A model generated the notes under the pieces. The model did no database searches, was not told the origin of the DNA, and saw only the letters and a program-made list of their open reading frames with translations. A DNA stretch of 64,000 nucleotides. Origin: Marinobacter sp. X15-166B. GTDB lineage: Bacteria > Pseudomonadota > Gammaproteobacteria > Pseudomonadales > Oleiphilaceae. The stretch covers positions 3,406,589-3,470,588 of the forward strand of contig NZ_MEIY01000001.1 of NCBI RefSeq assembly GCF_001752365.1. The letters run 5' to 3'. This document shows positions 9,870-21,308 of the stretch, in pieces. The position numbers and the translations under genes are program-made. Position 1 is the stretch's first letter; every line of letters begins with the position of its first letter.

Positions 9870-11366
9870 ATGAATTTCACGTTGAGCAGTAAGCCTCTCA
9901 GTGGCCTCAAGGCCGATTGCGTTGTGGTCGCCATTCCGGACGGCGACCAATGGCCGGCGTCATCCCGCCAGGTAGATGAAGCCATTGGTGGCCTGCTGTC
10001 CCAGCTCAAAGAAAGCGGCGACCTGGCCACCAAAGCCGGCAGCACCGCCCTGGTGCCCGTGCAGGCGAACGGTGCCAACTGGCCCCGGGTGATTGCCGTG
10101 GGCACCGGCAAGGATGCCGAGCGCACTCCGGCCGTCTACCGCAAGGCGGTGGCCGCCGCTGCGGCCCAACTGAAAGACAGCGCGGCCGCCCACGTTGTCT
10201 TCGCGTTGACCGACACCCCGGTGACCGGCGACGACGCGATTACGGCAGAGAACGCCCTGCTCAACGTGACCGCACGCATCCTCGAAGAACAGCTGTACAC
10301 ATTCACCGATTTCAAAAGTGAACAGCCCCCGGCGCGCAAGCTGAACAAAGTAACGGTGGTCGCCTCCGCCAGCGACGCCCCGGCGAAAGCCGCTTTCAAG
10401 CTGGGTCTGGCCACCGGCCGGGGAATGAACTTCACCCGCGATCTGGCCAACATGCCGCCCAATATCTGCAACCCGGTGTGGCTTGCGGAACAGGCGCAAA
10501 AACTGGCCAGCGAATTTGATGAGATCAAGGTCGACATCCTCGATGAAGACCAGATGAAAGAGCTGGGCATGAACACCTTACTGTCGGTGGCGGCCGGCAG
10601 CACCCAGCCCGCCCGCCTGATTGTCATGGAGTACCGGGGTGGTGACGCGAATGACAAGCCGCACGTGCTGGTCGGCAAAGGCATCACCTTTGACACCGGC
10701 GGCATCAGCCTGAAGCCGGGCCAGGGCATGGACGAGATGAAATACGACATGGGCGGCGCTGCGGCGGTGTTTGGCACCATGAAAGTGCTGGCCGAGACCA
10801 AACCCAAGTTGAACGTGGTAACCGTCATCGCCGCGGCCGAAAACATGCCGGATGGCAGCGCCACCCGCCCGGGCGACATTGTTACGTCCATGGCGGGGCA
10901 TACCGTAGAGATCCTCAACACCGACGCTGAAGGCCGCCTGGTACTCTGTGACGCGCTCACCTACGTCAAACGCTTCGACCCGGAAACCGTGATCGATCTG
11001 GCCACCCTCACCGGTGCCGTCATTGTCGCCCTGGGGCACCATGCTACCGGCCTGCTGGGCAACGACGACGCCCTGGCCAACGAATTGCTGGCGGCGGGCG
11101 AACGCACCGGCGACCGGGCCTGGCGCCTGCCGTTGTGGGATGAGTACCAGTCGTCACTCGACAGCAATTTTGCCGACATCCAGAATATCGGTGGCCGTGA
11201 CGCCGGCACCATTACCGCAGCCTGCTTCCTGTCACGCTTCACCAAAGAGTACCGCTGGGCCCATCTGGATATTGCCGGTACGGCCTGGCACACCGGCAAG
11301 AACAAGGGCGCGTCCGGCCGGCCGGTTCCCCTGCTGGTCGACTACCTGATGTCCCATGCCCAGTAG
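9870..11366 (+). CDS. pepA: Leucyl aminopeptidase PepA (M17)
   Basis: Zinc or manganese aminopeptidase removing N-terminal residues, especially leucine, from peptides; in E. coli the hexamer also binds DNA (Xer cer recombination, carAB control). 498 residues. The N-terminal macro-like domain is about 1-165. The catalytic domain has the metal ligands in VGKGITFDTGGISLKP and YDMGGAAAV and the family signature NTDAEGRL at about 349-356. GGGAG sits five bases before ATG. It overlaps holC by 11 bp, a linkage also seen in Pseudomonas. Confidence 0.96.
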   Translation: MNFTLSSKPLSGLKADCVVVAIPDGDQWPASSRQVDEAIGGLLSQLKESGDLATKAGSTALVPVQANGANWPRVIAVGTGKDAERTPAVYRKAVAAAAAQLKDSAAAHVVFALTDTPVTGDDAITAENALLNVTARILEEQLYTFTDFKSEQPPARKLNKVTVVASASDAPAKAAFKLGLATGRGMNFTRDLANMPPNICNPVWLAEQAQKLASEFDEIKVDILDEDQMKELGMNTLLSVAAGSTQPARLIVMEYRGGDANDKPHVLVGKGITFDTGGISLKPGQGMDEMKYDMGGAAAVFGTMKVLAETKPKLNVVTVIAAAENMPDGSATRPGDIVTSMAGHTVEILNTDAEGRLVLCDALTYVKRFDPETVIDLATLTGAVIVALGHHATGLLGNDDALANELLAAGERTGDRAWRLPLWDEYQSSLDSNFADIQNIGGRDAGTITAACFLSRFTKEYRWAHLDIAGTAWHTGKNKGASGRPVPLLVDYLMSHAQ

Positions 11367-11805
11367 TCAGGCCTACTGGTTTCATATCCTGGCCCAACAC
11401 TCCCCGGCCGCCCGCAACCTGCATGCGGCGCGGCTGGTGGAAAAAGCCTGGCAACAGAACCACCGCACCTGCATTGTCTGTGATGATGCGGCGGTGGCCG
11501 CCGAGCTGGACGAACTGCTGTGGCAGTTCAGTCCGGCTGCGTTTATCCCCCACAGCATTGTCTCCGACTGCAGCGTTGCCTGCACGGACCCGGTGGGTAT
11601 TCTGCTCTGCCAACCGAATGCGGCCGACTGGGATACGGCCATTATCCTCTCGGCCACCTTGCCCGCCAATGCCGACCAATTCGCCCGTCTGGCGTTGATA
11701 GCACACAATGACGCCGCGGTCTTGCACCAGGCCAGAGGTCACTTCAGAGAGCTCCGCGCATTGGGCATTGAGCCCCGCGTGCACGATTACAGGAAGGCCC
11801 GGTAA
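11356..11805 (+). CDS. holC: DNA polymerase III subunit chi HolC
   Basis: Clamp-loader accessory subunit that links polymerase III holoenzyme to single-stranded DNA-binding protein. 149 residues with the chi pattern: AYWFHIL at the start, KAWQQNHRTCIVCDD, ELLWQFSPAAFIPH and a Rossmann-like core with DPVGILLC. No clear ribosome site, and the start codon lies inside the end of pepA, so translation is probably coupled. Followed by about 110 bp that carry the valS promoter. Confidence 0.88.
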   Translation: MPSSQAYWFHILAQHSPAARNLHAARLVEKAWQQNHRTCIVCDDAAVAAELDELLWQFSPAAFIPHSIVSDCSVACTDPVGILLCQPNAADWDTAIILSATLPANADQFARLALIAHNDAAVLHQARGHFRELRALGIEPRVHDYRKAR

Positions 11806-11832
11806 GGCCCCCTGGCAGCTGGCGGCTGAGGG

Positions 11833-11862
11833 TTCGCCGCATCTGCACTGAGCATGTATAAT
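11833..11862 (+). promoter_or_regulatory. Putative promoter for valS
   Basis: Perfect TATAAT at 11857-11862, immediately preceded by TG. The -35 at 18 bp spacing is weak (TTCGCC). Lies 54 bp before the valS start. Confidence 0.5.
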
Positions 11863-11915
11863 TACCGCCTTCGTACGTTCCAACCCATTATTCAACCGGT
11901 GATCCGTAAATACCC

Positions 11916-14764
<2,849 letters not shown>

Positions 14765-14768
<4 letters not shown>

Positions 14769-15676
14769 GCGTGCCCGGGGCTGTGCGCATACTGGGAGCC
14801 GGTGCCATGGGGCGCCTGTGGGCGGGTTATCTGCCCGCCGGCGCCGCGGCTTTTGTGCAACGGCCCCACACGGTCCCACACCCGATCGATTATCAGTTCT
14901 GCGACCTTAACGGTCACCACCGCAGGGTAACCGTGGCCGACGCCCGCGATGTTACCGGGACACCGGAAGTATTGCTGGTGATGACCAAGGCCCAGGACAC
15001 GCAGGCCGCCGTCGCCGCGCACCTGCCCGACCTGCCGCCCGAGGTGCCCGTGGTGCTGTTTCAGAACGGCATGGGGTGCCAGCAGGCCATTGCCAGGCGC
15101 TGGCCCGAGCGCCCGGTGTGCGCCGCGTCCACCACCGAAGGGGCTCATCGACCGGACGACCAGCTGACGGTGCATGCCGGCGCGGGGCACACCTGGGTGG
15201 GTGCCATGACGCCAACGGCCCATCAGCAACTGTCGCGGGTGATCCGGGTACTGGCGGCGTCCACCCGCCCGGTGGACTGCGAGCCCCAAATCCTGCAGCG
15301 TTTATGGAACAAACTGATCATTAACGCCGGCATCAATCCGTTCACCGCGCTACTCGACTGCCCCAATGGCGCCCTGCCCGAGCAGGACTATTACCGCCGC
15401 CATATTGACCCCTTGTGTCTGGAGCTGCATTGGCTGATGGAAGCGGAGGGGCTGGCCTCACCCGGCCCGCAGCAGATGCGCGCACAGATTGAAACCATCG
15501 CCCGGGCTACCGCCAACAATTCCTCCTCCATGCGCAGCGACGTCGCCCGCAAGCGTCCCACCGAAATTGACTATATCAACGGCTATGTCTGGCGTCGTGG
15601 CGAGGAGCTGGGGCTGTCCCTGCCGGTCAACCGCATGTTGACCGAACAAGTCACCGCCCTGTCGGCAACCTGTTAA
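14765..15676 (+). CDS. panE: 2-dehydropantoate 2-reductase family (PanE-like)
   Basis: NADPH-dependent reductase family that makes pantoate for coenzyme A. 303 residues. The N-terminal Rossmann fold begins [17 protein letters not shown] (the GxGAMG nucleotide loop). [16 protein letters not shown] carries the family Lys, FQNGMG the conserved Asn-Gly, and [17 protein letters not shown] the catalytic Lys and Asn block. The C-terminal helical domain has [21 protein letters not shown]. Start overlaps the valS stop. A second ketopantoate-reductase paralogue elsewhere in the genome cannot be excluded, so the exact substrate is inferred. Confidence 0.85.
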
Positions 15677-15701
15677 TCCACCACCATCAGAGAACCTGGT
15701 T

Positions 15702-16265
15702 ATGGGCAACCGCTTATCCAAGATTTATACCCGCACCGGTGATGACGGCTCGACCGGACTGGCCGACGGCAGCCGGCTGGCCAAAAGCACTTTGCGCATT
15801 GAAGCGCTGGGCACCGTCGATGAGGTAAACAGCCACCTGGGAATGTTGCTTGCATTGCTGCCGGCCAACGACCAACTGGCGCCCGTGCTTAAACGAATAC
15901 AACACCACCTGTTTGATTTGGGAGGCGAATTCGCCATTCCCGGCAGTCAGATGATCACTGCCGCACACATCGATTGGCTGGAGCTGTGTCTGGACACCCA
16001 CAACGACACCCTGCCACCGCTGAAAAACTTCATTCTCCCCGGGGGCTCCCAGCCCGCAGCCCAGTGCCACCTGGCGCGCGCCGTTTGTCGCCGGGCGGAG
16101 CGGGTCGTGGTCGCCCTGGCCAGCGAAGAAACCATCAACCCGGGAGCCCGCCAGTACCTGAACCGGTTATCGGATGTGCTGTTCGTGTTTGCGCGGGTGC
16201 TGGCACGCCGGGAAGGCGCCCAAGAGATTCTCTGGGAGCAGAGCGAATCCCGACTGCCGGACTGA
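15702..16265 (+). CDS. Cob(I)alamin adenosyltransferase, PduO/MMAB type
   Basis: Transfers the 5'-deoxyadenosyl group of ATP to cob(I)alamin, giving adenosylcobalamin. 187 residues with the full PduO-type pattern: KIYTRTGDDGSTGLADG (ATP-binding N-terminus), ALGTVDEVNSHLG, and in the C-terminal helices LPGGSQPAAQCHLARAVCRRAER and LNRLSDVLFVFAR, which hold the ATP/cobalamin-binding Arg and Asn residues. It lies 25 bp after the PanE-like gene. Its presence implies use or salvage of B12; no cobalamin synthesis genes are in this window. It is not the CobA/BtuR type. Confidence 0.93.
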   Translation: MGNRLSKIYTRTGDDGSTGLADGSRLAKSTLRIEALGTVDEVNSHLGMLLALLPANDQLAPVLKRIQHHLFDLGGEFAIPGSQMITAAHIDWLELCLDTHNDTLPPLKNFILPGGSQPAAQCHLARAVCRRAERVVVALASEETINPGARQYLNRLSDVLFVFARVLARREGAQEILWEQSESRLPD

Positions 16266-16288
16266 ATCCGGGCAGGCCAGAACGGCGC

Positions 16289-17176
16289 TCACAGAATACC
16301 CGCGATCACCAGCAGCGCAAAACCACACACCCACACCAGCATACTGCGGTTCAACAAATCGCGCACGGCCTGCAGGCTGCGGCGGCCGAAATCCAGCCAT
16401 TCATCCGGATGCAAGCTGGCAAATTTGCCGGGGGACAGGGCGTATCCGGTCAACGCGCTGTCAGCACTGTGGACCAGCACTGTCTCGACATTCACCGCCG
16501 CTGACAACAGGTGTCGGCGCCCCTGTTTCGACCAGCCTGCCAGGTCGCCGGCCAGGCCGAACGTGAGGACAAGCAGGCGTGCCGGCAGCCAGGAGACCAG
16601 GGCGGCCATGCGGGCATATCGGGTGCGCGCCGCCTTGCGCGGCCAGTGATCGCGCAACGCAATCACGCTGCGGGCCAGCAACGCTGCGGCGATGCCACCG
16701 ATGGCGTACCAGAACACAATCAGGAAATACCGCTCGAACACGTTCACCATAAACCGGCCCGCAAACTTTACATGCACCGACTCGGGGGTGGCCGCAGCAC
16801 CGCGGGCCTCGGGGGACAGAGAAGCCTTGGCACTGTACCAGGCCCCCTGCATGTCCCCTCTTCGCCAGGCCCGGGTGTAGGCGGCAAACACCTGTTGCCA
16901 GCCGGGTGCCCCCAGGGCCAGCACCAACACCGCGAACTCTACCGGATAAGCCGCAGCCCGCCAGCCGGCTGCGGCTAACCCCGCTTCCATCAGCAAGAGC
17001 AACGCGGGCGCAACGGCAATCAGCATCAATCCCGGCCAGACCCGCTGACTGTCACCGGCGGGTGTGCGCCGGAACCGGTGGAAGAGCCAACGCCAGAAGC
17101 GATCGGCATTCAAACGGTCACGACGATCCAGTTTACGGCGCACCATATAGGCGAGCAGGAAGATCAGTAAGTTCAT
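16289..17176 (-). CDS. ampE: AmpE family inner-membrane protein
   Basis: Integral membrane protein coded with AmpD; proposed to take part in beta-lactamase induction signalling, though its mechanism is not known. Start chosen at MNLLIFLLAYMVRRKLDRRDR (17176), which overlaps the ampD stop by ATGA; the open frame upstream runs inside ampD. 295 residues. Hydrophobic segments at about 1-14, 45-88, 150-175, 195-215 and at the C-terminus. ERYFLIVFWYAIGG and GYALSPGKFASL are typical family stretches. Converges on the cobalamin adenosyltransferase. Confidence 0.87.
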   Translation of the reverse strand: MNLLIFLLAYMVRRKLDRRDRLNADRFWRWLFHRFRRTPAGDSQRVWPGLMLIAVAPALLLLMEAGLAAAGWRAAAYPVEFAVLVLALGAPGWQQVFAAYTRAWRRGDMQGAWYSAKASLSPEARGAAATPESVHVKFAGRFMVNVFERYFLIVFWYAIGGIAAALLARSVIALRDHWPRKAARTRYARMAALVSWLPARLLVLTFGLAGDLAGWSKQGRRHLLSAAVNVETVLVHSADSALTGYALSPGKFASLHPDEWLDFGRRSLQAVRDLLNRSMLVWVCGFALLVIAGIL

Positions 17177-17817
17177 CCGTGCTGTCCTTTTATCCTGTGA
17201 TTGAGCTGATGGTGGAAATACCGCCAGTCGAACGCGGCACCCGGGTCGGTTTTCCGGCCCGGCGCTATGTCGCAATGACCGGCTATCCGTTCCGCCGTAA
17301 CCTCCGGCCAGGCGGCCATGATCAATGCGGCCAGATCCGCCAGGGTCGCGTATTGAGCGGTTTCATAAGGCAGCTCATCGGTGCCCTCAAGCTCGACGCC
17401 TATGGAGAAGTCGTTGCACTCGTCCCGCCCGCGGAACTGCGAGCGCCCGGCATGCCAGGCACGATCCAGAAGGCTGACAAACTGGACCACCGTGCCGTCA
17501 CGGCGTATCAGCGCGTGGGCAGACACGCACAGCTCCGCGATGGAGGCAAAGTAGGGGTGGCCCCCGGGATCGAGCCGGTTGTGGAAAAAGTGTTCGATAT
17601 AATCACCACCAAACTGCCCCGGCGGCAAGCTGATGTTGTGCACCACCAACAAAGAGATGTCGGCTCCCGCCGGTCTCTCACCGTAGTTGGGGGACGGGCT
17701 CCAGCGGGCGCCAGGGATACGGCCGGTTTCACGCAGGGTGCTTACGGCGGTGGCGGTGTTGGCAAATTCAGGCGTCAAAATAAGTTCCGAAAGCTTAAAA
17801 TCAGCCGATTGAACCAC
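17173..17817 (-). CDS. ampD: 1,6-anhydro-N-acetylmuramyl-L-alanine amidase AmpD
   Basis: Cytosolic zinc amidase (Amidase_2 fold) that cleaves anhydromuropeptides during peptidoglycan recycling and so keeps the AmpR-type beta-lactamase response off. 214 residues from a GTG start at 17817. Zinc ligands fit LVVHNISLPP (first His) and GHCDIAPGRKTDPG (second His and Asp, with the catalytic Lys); SIGVELEGTD holds the conserved Glu. The roughly 30 residues before RIPGARWSPSPNYGERP may be family-variable, and a later start is possible. Coupled to ampE downstream. Confidence 0.93.
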   Translation of the reverse strand: MVQSADFKLSELILTPEFANTATAVSTLRETGRIPGARWSPSPNYGERPAGADISLLVVHNISLPPGQFGGDYIEHFFHNRLDPGGHPYFASIAELCVSAHALIRRDGTVVQFVSLLDRAWHAGRSQFRGRDECNDFSIGVELEGTDELPYETAQYATLADLAALIMAAWPEVTAERIAGHCDIAPGRKTDPGAAFDWRYFHHQLNHRIKGQHG

Positions 17818-17873
17818 AATCCCCCAGGCGGCGCCAGCGCGGTGCGACGCTGCGACCAGCCACCAGTGCTGTG

Positions 17874-20117
17874 TTAATCCCCCCGGCTGCTGCGCAGGTT
17901 ATCGATGATCGACTCCAGCGCCCGATCAAAAATCAGACCATCGTCAAGGACGCTGACTTCATTCATGGCAAGGGCTTGTGCGAGGGAGTCACGGTGATAC
18001 TCGGCCACCTTGGCGCCGTTCCGGTTCACGAAGATGTACTTGCCGGTTGCCTTGATGAAGGCCACCAGCTTACAGCGGATGCGGGTTTCCCCCACCATCA
18101 TCTCGACCCATGAACCAACCGGCAATGCGTCCGCCTTGCGCAACCACTCTTCCGCCAGCGGCGGTTGCGAAGCGGCGGTTGCCGGCGTCGCCGGCGGGGC
18201 CTCGGTGGGTACCACGGTCATAACCGGAGCGGTGTCAGGGCGCTCTTCCGCGGGCGGTTCAGGGGCCTCGACCGGCTTTGGCGGCGCAACCTGGCCGGCC
18301 AGCAACTGAAACACGTCGACGTGCGCCAGTTCCAGATCCCGGATGCTCTTGTCGATCGCAAACGGATCCCAGGAGATGCTGCTCAGGGCGTCCCGAAGCT
18401 CATCCACCACCGCCGGGATCATCTGCAACAAACGGCTGCGGGTCTGTTTGTCAACGGGCTGCGGATCCACCGTCCACACCAGACGCCGGGTCAGTTCGGT
18501 GGCCTGTTTCCACAGATCGCTGCCCTGCCCCTTCCGCAGGACCACCCACTGCAAGTACTTGCGCCAAGGCTCATCCAGCAAGTTACTGACAGCATCCGGA
18601 ATCCTGCGCTGGTCGATGATTTCGGCGAGCAACCGGTCTACCGCTGCCCGGGCCTGCTCCTGGAGCGCACGCCCTTCTTCAGCATCCCGCAAACGCTGCT
18701 CCACCAACTGGCGCCGGCGGCGATCCAGATCCATAAAGTGGCTGAACTCGTCCAGCACATCGCTGAACAGCGCCGGGTCGTCGGTGTAATCTTCGAGCAA
18801 TCGCTCAATGACACTCTCAATCTTGACCTTCAGCGGGTCACGCTGACTGGCGCCTTTTTCGCTCCAGCCAATACCCGCCATTGCCAGATCGTTAAGCAGT
18901 TTGCGGGCCGGATGGCCGCCACGGTTGAAAAAGCTTTGGTCGGTCAAGGCCACCCTCAGCATCGGCACCTGCAGACGGCTGATGGCGGCTTTCATCAAGG
19001 GCGACAACTGTTCATCTTCGAGGATGAAGTCAAACAACATCGACACCAGGTTGATCACATCACGATCGACCTGCTGGAAGCTGTAACGCTGCTCGCCCTG
19101 CGCTTCCAGCAACGGCCGTAACTGCTCGTTCAGCGGCACCACCGCAGGCGGGCCGCTGACCGGGGTTTTGCTCATCGCCAGGATGTCGTTTTGAATCCGC
19201 CCCAGCTGACTGAGCAGCGAGGCGGTGTCCAGCTGCGCCACTGCACCCTGACCCGCGGGCACTGCAGCAGGGGCACCCTCTTCGTGCAACAACGCCGACA
19301 GTTCCGAAAAAGAAACCCCCGCCGGATCATCCGCGATGCGGTCGCCACCCGGTGCTGCGGTTGCGTTTGCCAGCACCGCAGGCCCGAACTGTCGCGCCTG
19401 GGGGTTGCGGCTGTCGTTTTCGGGCAGCGGTGGCCGGGACATGTCAGGCAGAACGCCCTCGTCAACCAGCAACCGGTTGGCGTTGACATAGAACGCCTGC
19501 AAATTGCTGATCAACAGCTTATCGAACAGTTTGAGGACGATCAGTTTGGCGCGGATGTCGACATCCAGATCCACACAGGATTCTGCCAGCGCGGAACAAA
19601 TGACTTCCGGGCTCAGCGGCATCTGGCGGGGATGCAGCTCACACCCGGGCACCAAGTGGGACACCCGTACTTCCAGCAGATGGATGGTCTCGGCGTAATG
19701 GGCGCGCAGCTTGTTGATCAGGCTGTCGATTGCCACTTTTTGCTCGAGCTCGGAATGCGCCATCAGGGTCAACGACTCCTGGCTGAACGAATCCAGCCCC
19801 GACGCCCCGGGTATCGGGTCGAAGCTGCCCAGCTCATTAAAGGCACGGCTGACCCGCTGCAGGATGGCAACCGTCATGTTCTTGCGACGCAGACGTAACT
19901 CTCGCATGGCGTCAAAATAGGCAATCTGATCGCTGTTGGTCGCGGCCTTGTCCGCCATACTGAACAGGCTGTCGTCAGCCCGATCAAAAAACTCCGCCAA
20001 CACGTCACGTAAAGCCTGCCCGGACGCGTCCCGCAAACGCACCAACGCGACGGGCAGCGAAAAGCGATCGACCGTGTTCTTACCGGTAAAGTTGACCACC
20101 TTGTTATCTTGCGCCAT
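17874..20117 (-). CDS. DUF1631 family protein
   Basis: 747-residue protein of the DUF1631 family, common in Pseudomonas relatives and without a proven function (some databases label it thymidine phosphorylase, which nothing visible supports). The sequence is mostly helical and charged, with no signal peptide or membrane segment. A Pro/Ala/Glu-rich linker covers about 615-665. The C-terminal block (about 668-747) begins WLRKADALPVGSWVEMM and continues TRIRCKLVAFIKATGKYIFV. That beta-rich pattern resembles PilZ-like folds, but I see no clear RxxxR plus D/NxSxxG cyclic-di-GMP motif. Divergent from nadC across 270 bp holding an unusual repeat array. Confidence 0.85.
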   Translation of the reverse strand: MAQDNKVVNFTGKNTVDRFSLPVALVRLRDASGQALRDVLAEFFDRADDSLFSMADKAATNSDQIAYFDAMRELRLRRKNMTVAILQRVSRAFNELGSFDPIPGASGLDSFSQESLTLMAHSELEQKVAIDSLINKLRAHYAETIHLLEVRVSHLVPGCELHPRQMPLSPEVICSALAESCVDLDVDIRAKLIVLKLFDKLLISNLQAFYVNANRLLVDEGVLPDMSRPPLPENDSRNPQARQFGPAVLANATAAPGGDRIADDPAGVSFSELSALLHEEGAPAAVPAGQGAVAQLDTASLLSQLGRIQNDILAMSKTPVSGPPAVVPLNEQLRPLLEAQGEQRYSFQQVDRDVINLVSMLFDFILEDEQLSPLMKAAISRLQVPMLRVALTDQSFFNRGGHPARKLLNDLAMAGIGWSEKGASQRDPLKVKIESVIERLLEDYTDDPALFSDVLDEFSHFMDLDRRRRQLVEQRLRDAEEGRALQEQARAAVDRLLAEIIDQRRIPDAVSNLLDEPWRKYLQWVVLRKGQGSDLWKQATELTRRLVWTVDPQPVDKQTRSRLLQMIPAVVDELRDALSSISWDPFAIDKSIRDLELAHVDVFQLLAGQVAPPKPVEAPEPPAEERPDTAPVMTVVPTEAPPATPATAASQPPLAEEWLRKADALPVGSWVEMMVGETRIRCKLVAFIKATGKYIFVNRNGAKVAEYHRDSLAQALAMNEVSVLDDGLIFDRALESIIDNLRSSRGD

Positions 20118-20172
20118 GAAAAACCTCTATTTAACAATAATTAACAGTGTACCCCCTTGGGCATGCGCAGTC

Positions 20173-20212
20173 CTGTCACCTTGTGTCAGACTTTGTCACC
20201 TTTTGTGTATCT
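20173..20212. repeat. Decamer tandem repeat of TGTCA boxes between DUF1631 and nadC
   Basis: Three exact TGTCA boxes at 20174-20178, 20184-20188 and 20194-20198, exactly 10 bp apart, with a weaker fourth (TGTGT at 20204-20208). The decamers read CTGTCACCTT, GTGTCAGACT, TTGTCACCTT and TTGTGTATCT. This looks like a multi-site operator on one helical face, 56 to 95 bp upstream of the DUF1631 start. Which protein binds is unknown. Confidence 0.5.
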
Positions 20213-20321
20213 TTGCGGAGCATCACTGACCGACCGCAAACCAGACCGGTAAATCCGTCGCAAACCGCAACAAAATCTGGCCGAGTTTCGACACTCCCCC
20301 CGCGCACCGGTCGCAATCCGT

Positions 20322-20350
20322 TTGGCCTCGCCCCCTGCAGACGATAGAAT
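20322..20350 (+). promoter_or_regulatory. Putative sigma-70 promoter for nadC
   Basis: TTGGCC, 17-bp spacer, TAGAAT; 37 bp before the nadC start. Both hexamers and the spacing fit a housekeeping promoter. Confidence 0.5.
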
Positions 20351-20387
20351 GCCCCTTGACTCTCCCTGATGATGGACACTCTATTTC

Positions 20388-21239
20388 ATGGTATCTCTTG
20401 AACTCCTTCGGCAAACCCGGATCGAAACCGTGGCCCACAGCCTCAGAGAGGACGTAGGCAGCGGTGACATCACCGCCACTCTCATTCCGCCCCACCACAC
20501 CACCTCCGGCCAGGTGATCACCCGCGATGCCGCCGTAATCGCCGGTCAGGAATGGGTTAACGAAGTATTCAGACAGCTGGATCCGGCGGTCACCCTGGAG
20601 TGGCATGTGCAGGATGGCGACCGGGTGGAACCGGGCCAGACATTGTTCAGTTGCCATGGCAACGCGCGCAGCCTGCTCACGGGAGAGCGGGCCGCCTTGA
20701 ACTGGCTGCAAACCCTGTCCGGTGTGGCCACCACCTGCCACCATTACGCTGCGCTGGTCGCGCATACCCCGGTCCGTTTGCTGGATACCCGCAAAACCCT
20801 GCCCGGCCTGCGCCTCGCGCAGAAATACGCGGTTACCTGCGGAGGTTGTGACAACCACCGCATTGGGTTGTGGGACGCTTTCCTCATCAAAGAGAACCAC
20901 ATTGCCACCTGCGGCTCGATTGCCCAGGCCATCAGCTCCGCACGGGAACTCTTCCCCGGTCGCCCGGTGGAAGTTGAAACCGAAAACATGGAAGAGCTCG
21001 AGCAGGCCCTCGCTTCCGGTGCTGATATCATCATGCTGGATGAATTTTCGTTGCCGGATATGCGGCACGCCGTTGCCTTGGCAAAAGGAACCTCTAAACT
21101 GGAAGCTTCCGGCGGCATCAATGAAACCACGCTTGTGCAGGTCGCGGAAACGGGTGTCGACTATATTTCCATCGGTGCGCTGACCAAGGACCTCAAGGCC
21201 GTGGATTTATCAATGCGACTGGCCCCGTTTGGAGGTTAG
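20388..21239 (+). CDS. nadC: Nicotinate-nucleotide pyrophosphorylase (carboxylating)
   Basis: Quinolinate phosphoribosyltransferase: quinolinate plus PRPP gives nicotinate mononucleotide in de novo NAD synthesis. 283 residues. The N-terminal alpha/beta sandwich has [11 protein letters not shown]. The type II PRTase barrel has [63 protein letters not shown] and ASGGI, which together line the active site. The loop reads CGGCDNHR where E. coli has GGG before its x-NHR, a variant I do not regard as disabling. Monocistronic as far as visible, with its own promoter. Confidence 0.97.
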   Translation: MVSLELLRQTRIETVAHSLREDVGSGDITATLIPPHHTTSGQVITRDAAVIAGQEWVNEVFRQLDPAVTLEWHVQDGDRVEPGQTLFSCHGNARSLLTGERAALNWLQTLSGVATTCHHYAALVAHTPVRLLDTRKTLPGLRLAQKYAVTCGGCDNHRIGLWDAFLIKENHIATCGSIAQAISSARELFPGRPVEVETENMEELEQALASGADIIMLDEFSLPDMRHAVALAKGTSKLEASGGINETTLVQVAETGVDYISIGALTKDLKAVDLSMRLAPFGG

Positions 21240-21308
21240 CCGGACAAACAACGACAGCAGGCGAATGATGGACAGTTCGCCTGACGCATGAATGTAGCAA
21301 GGATACGC

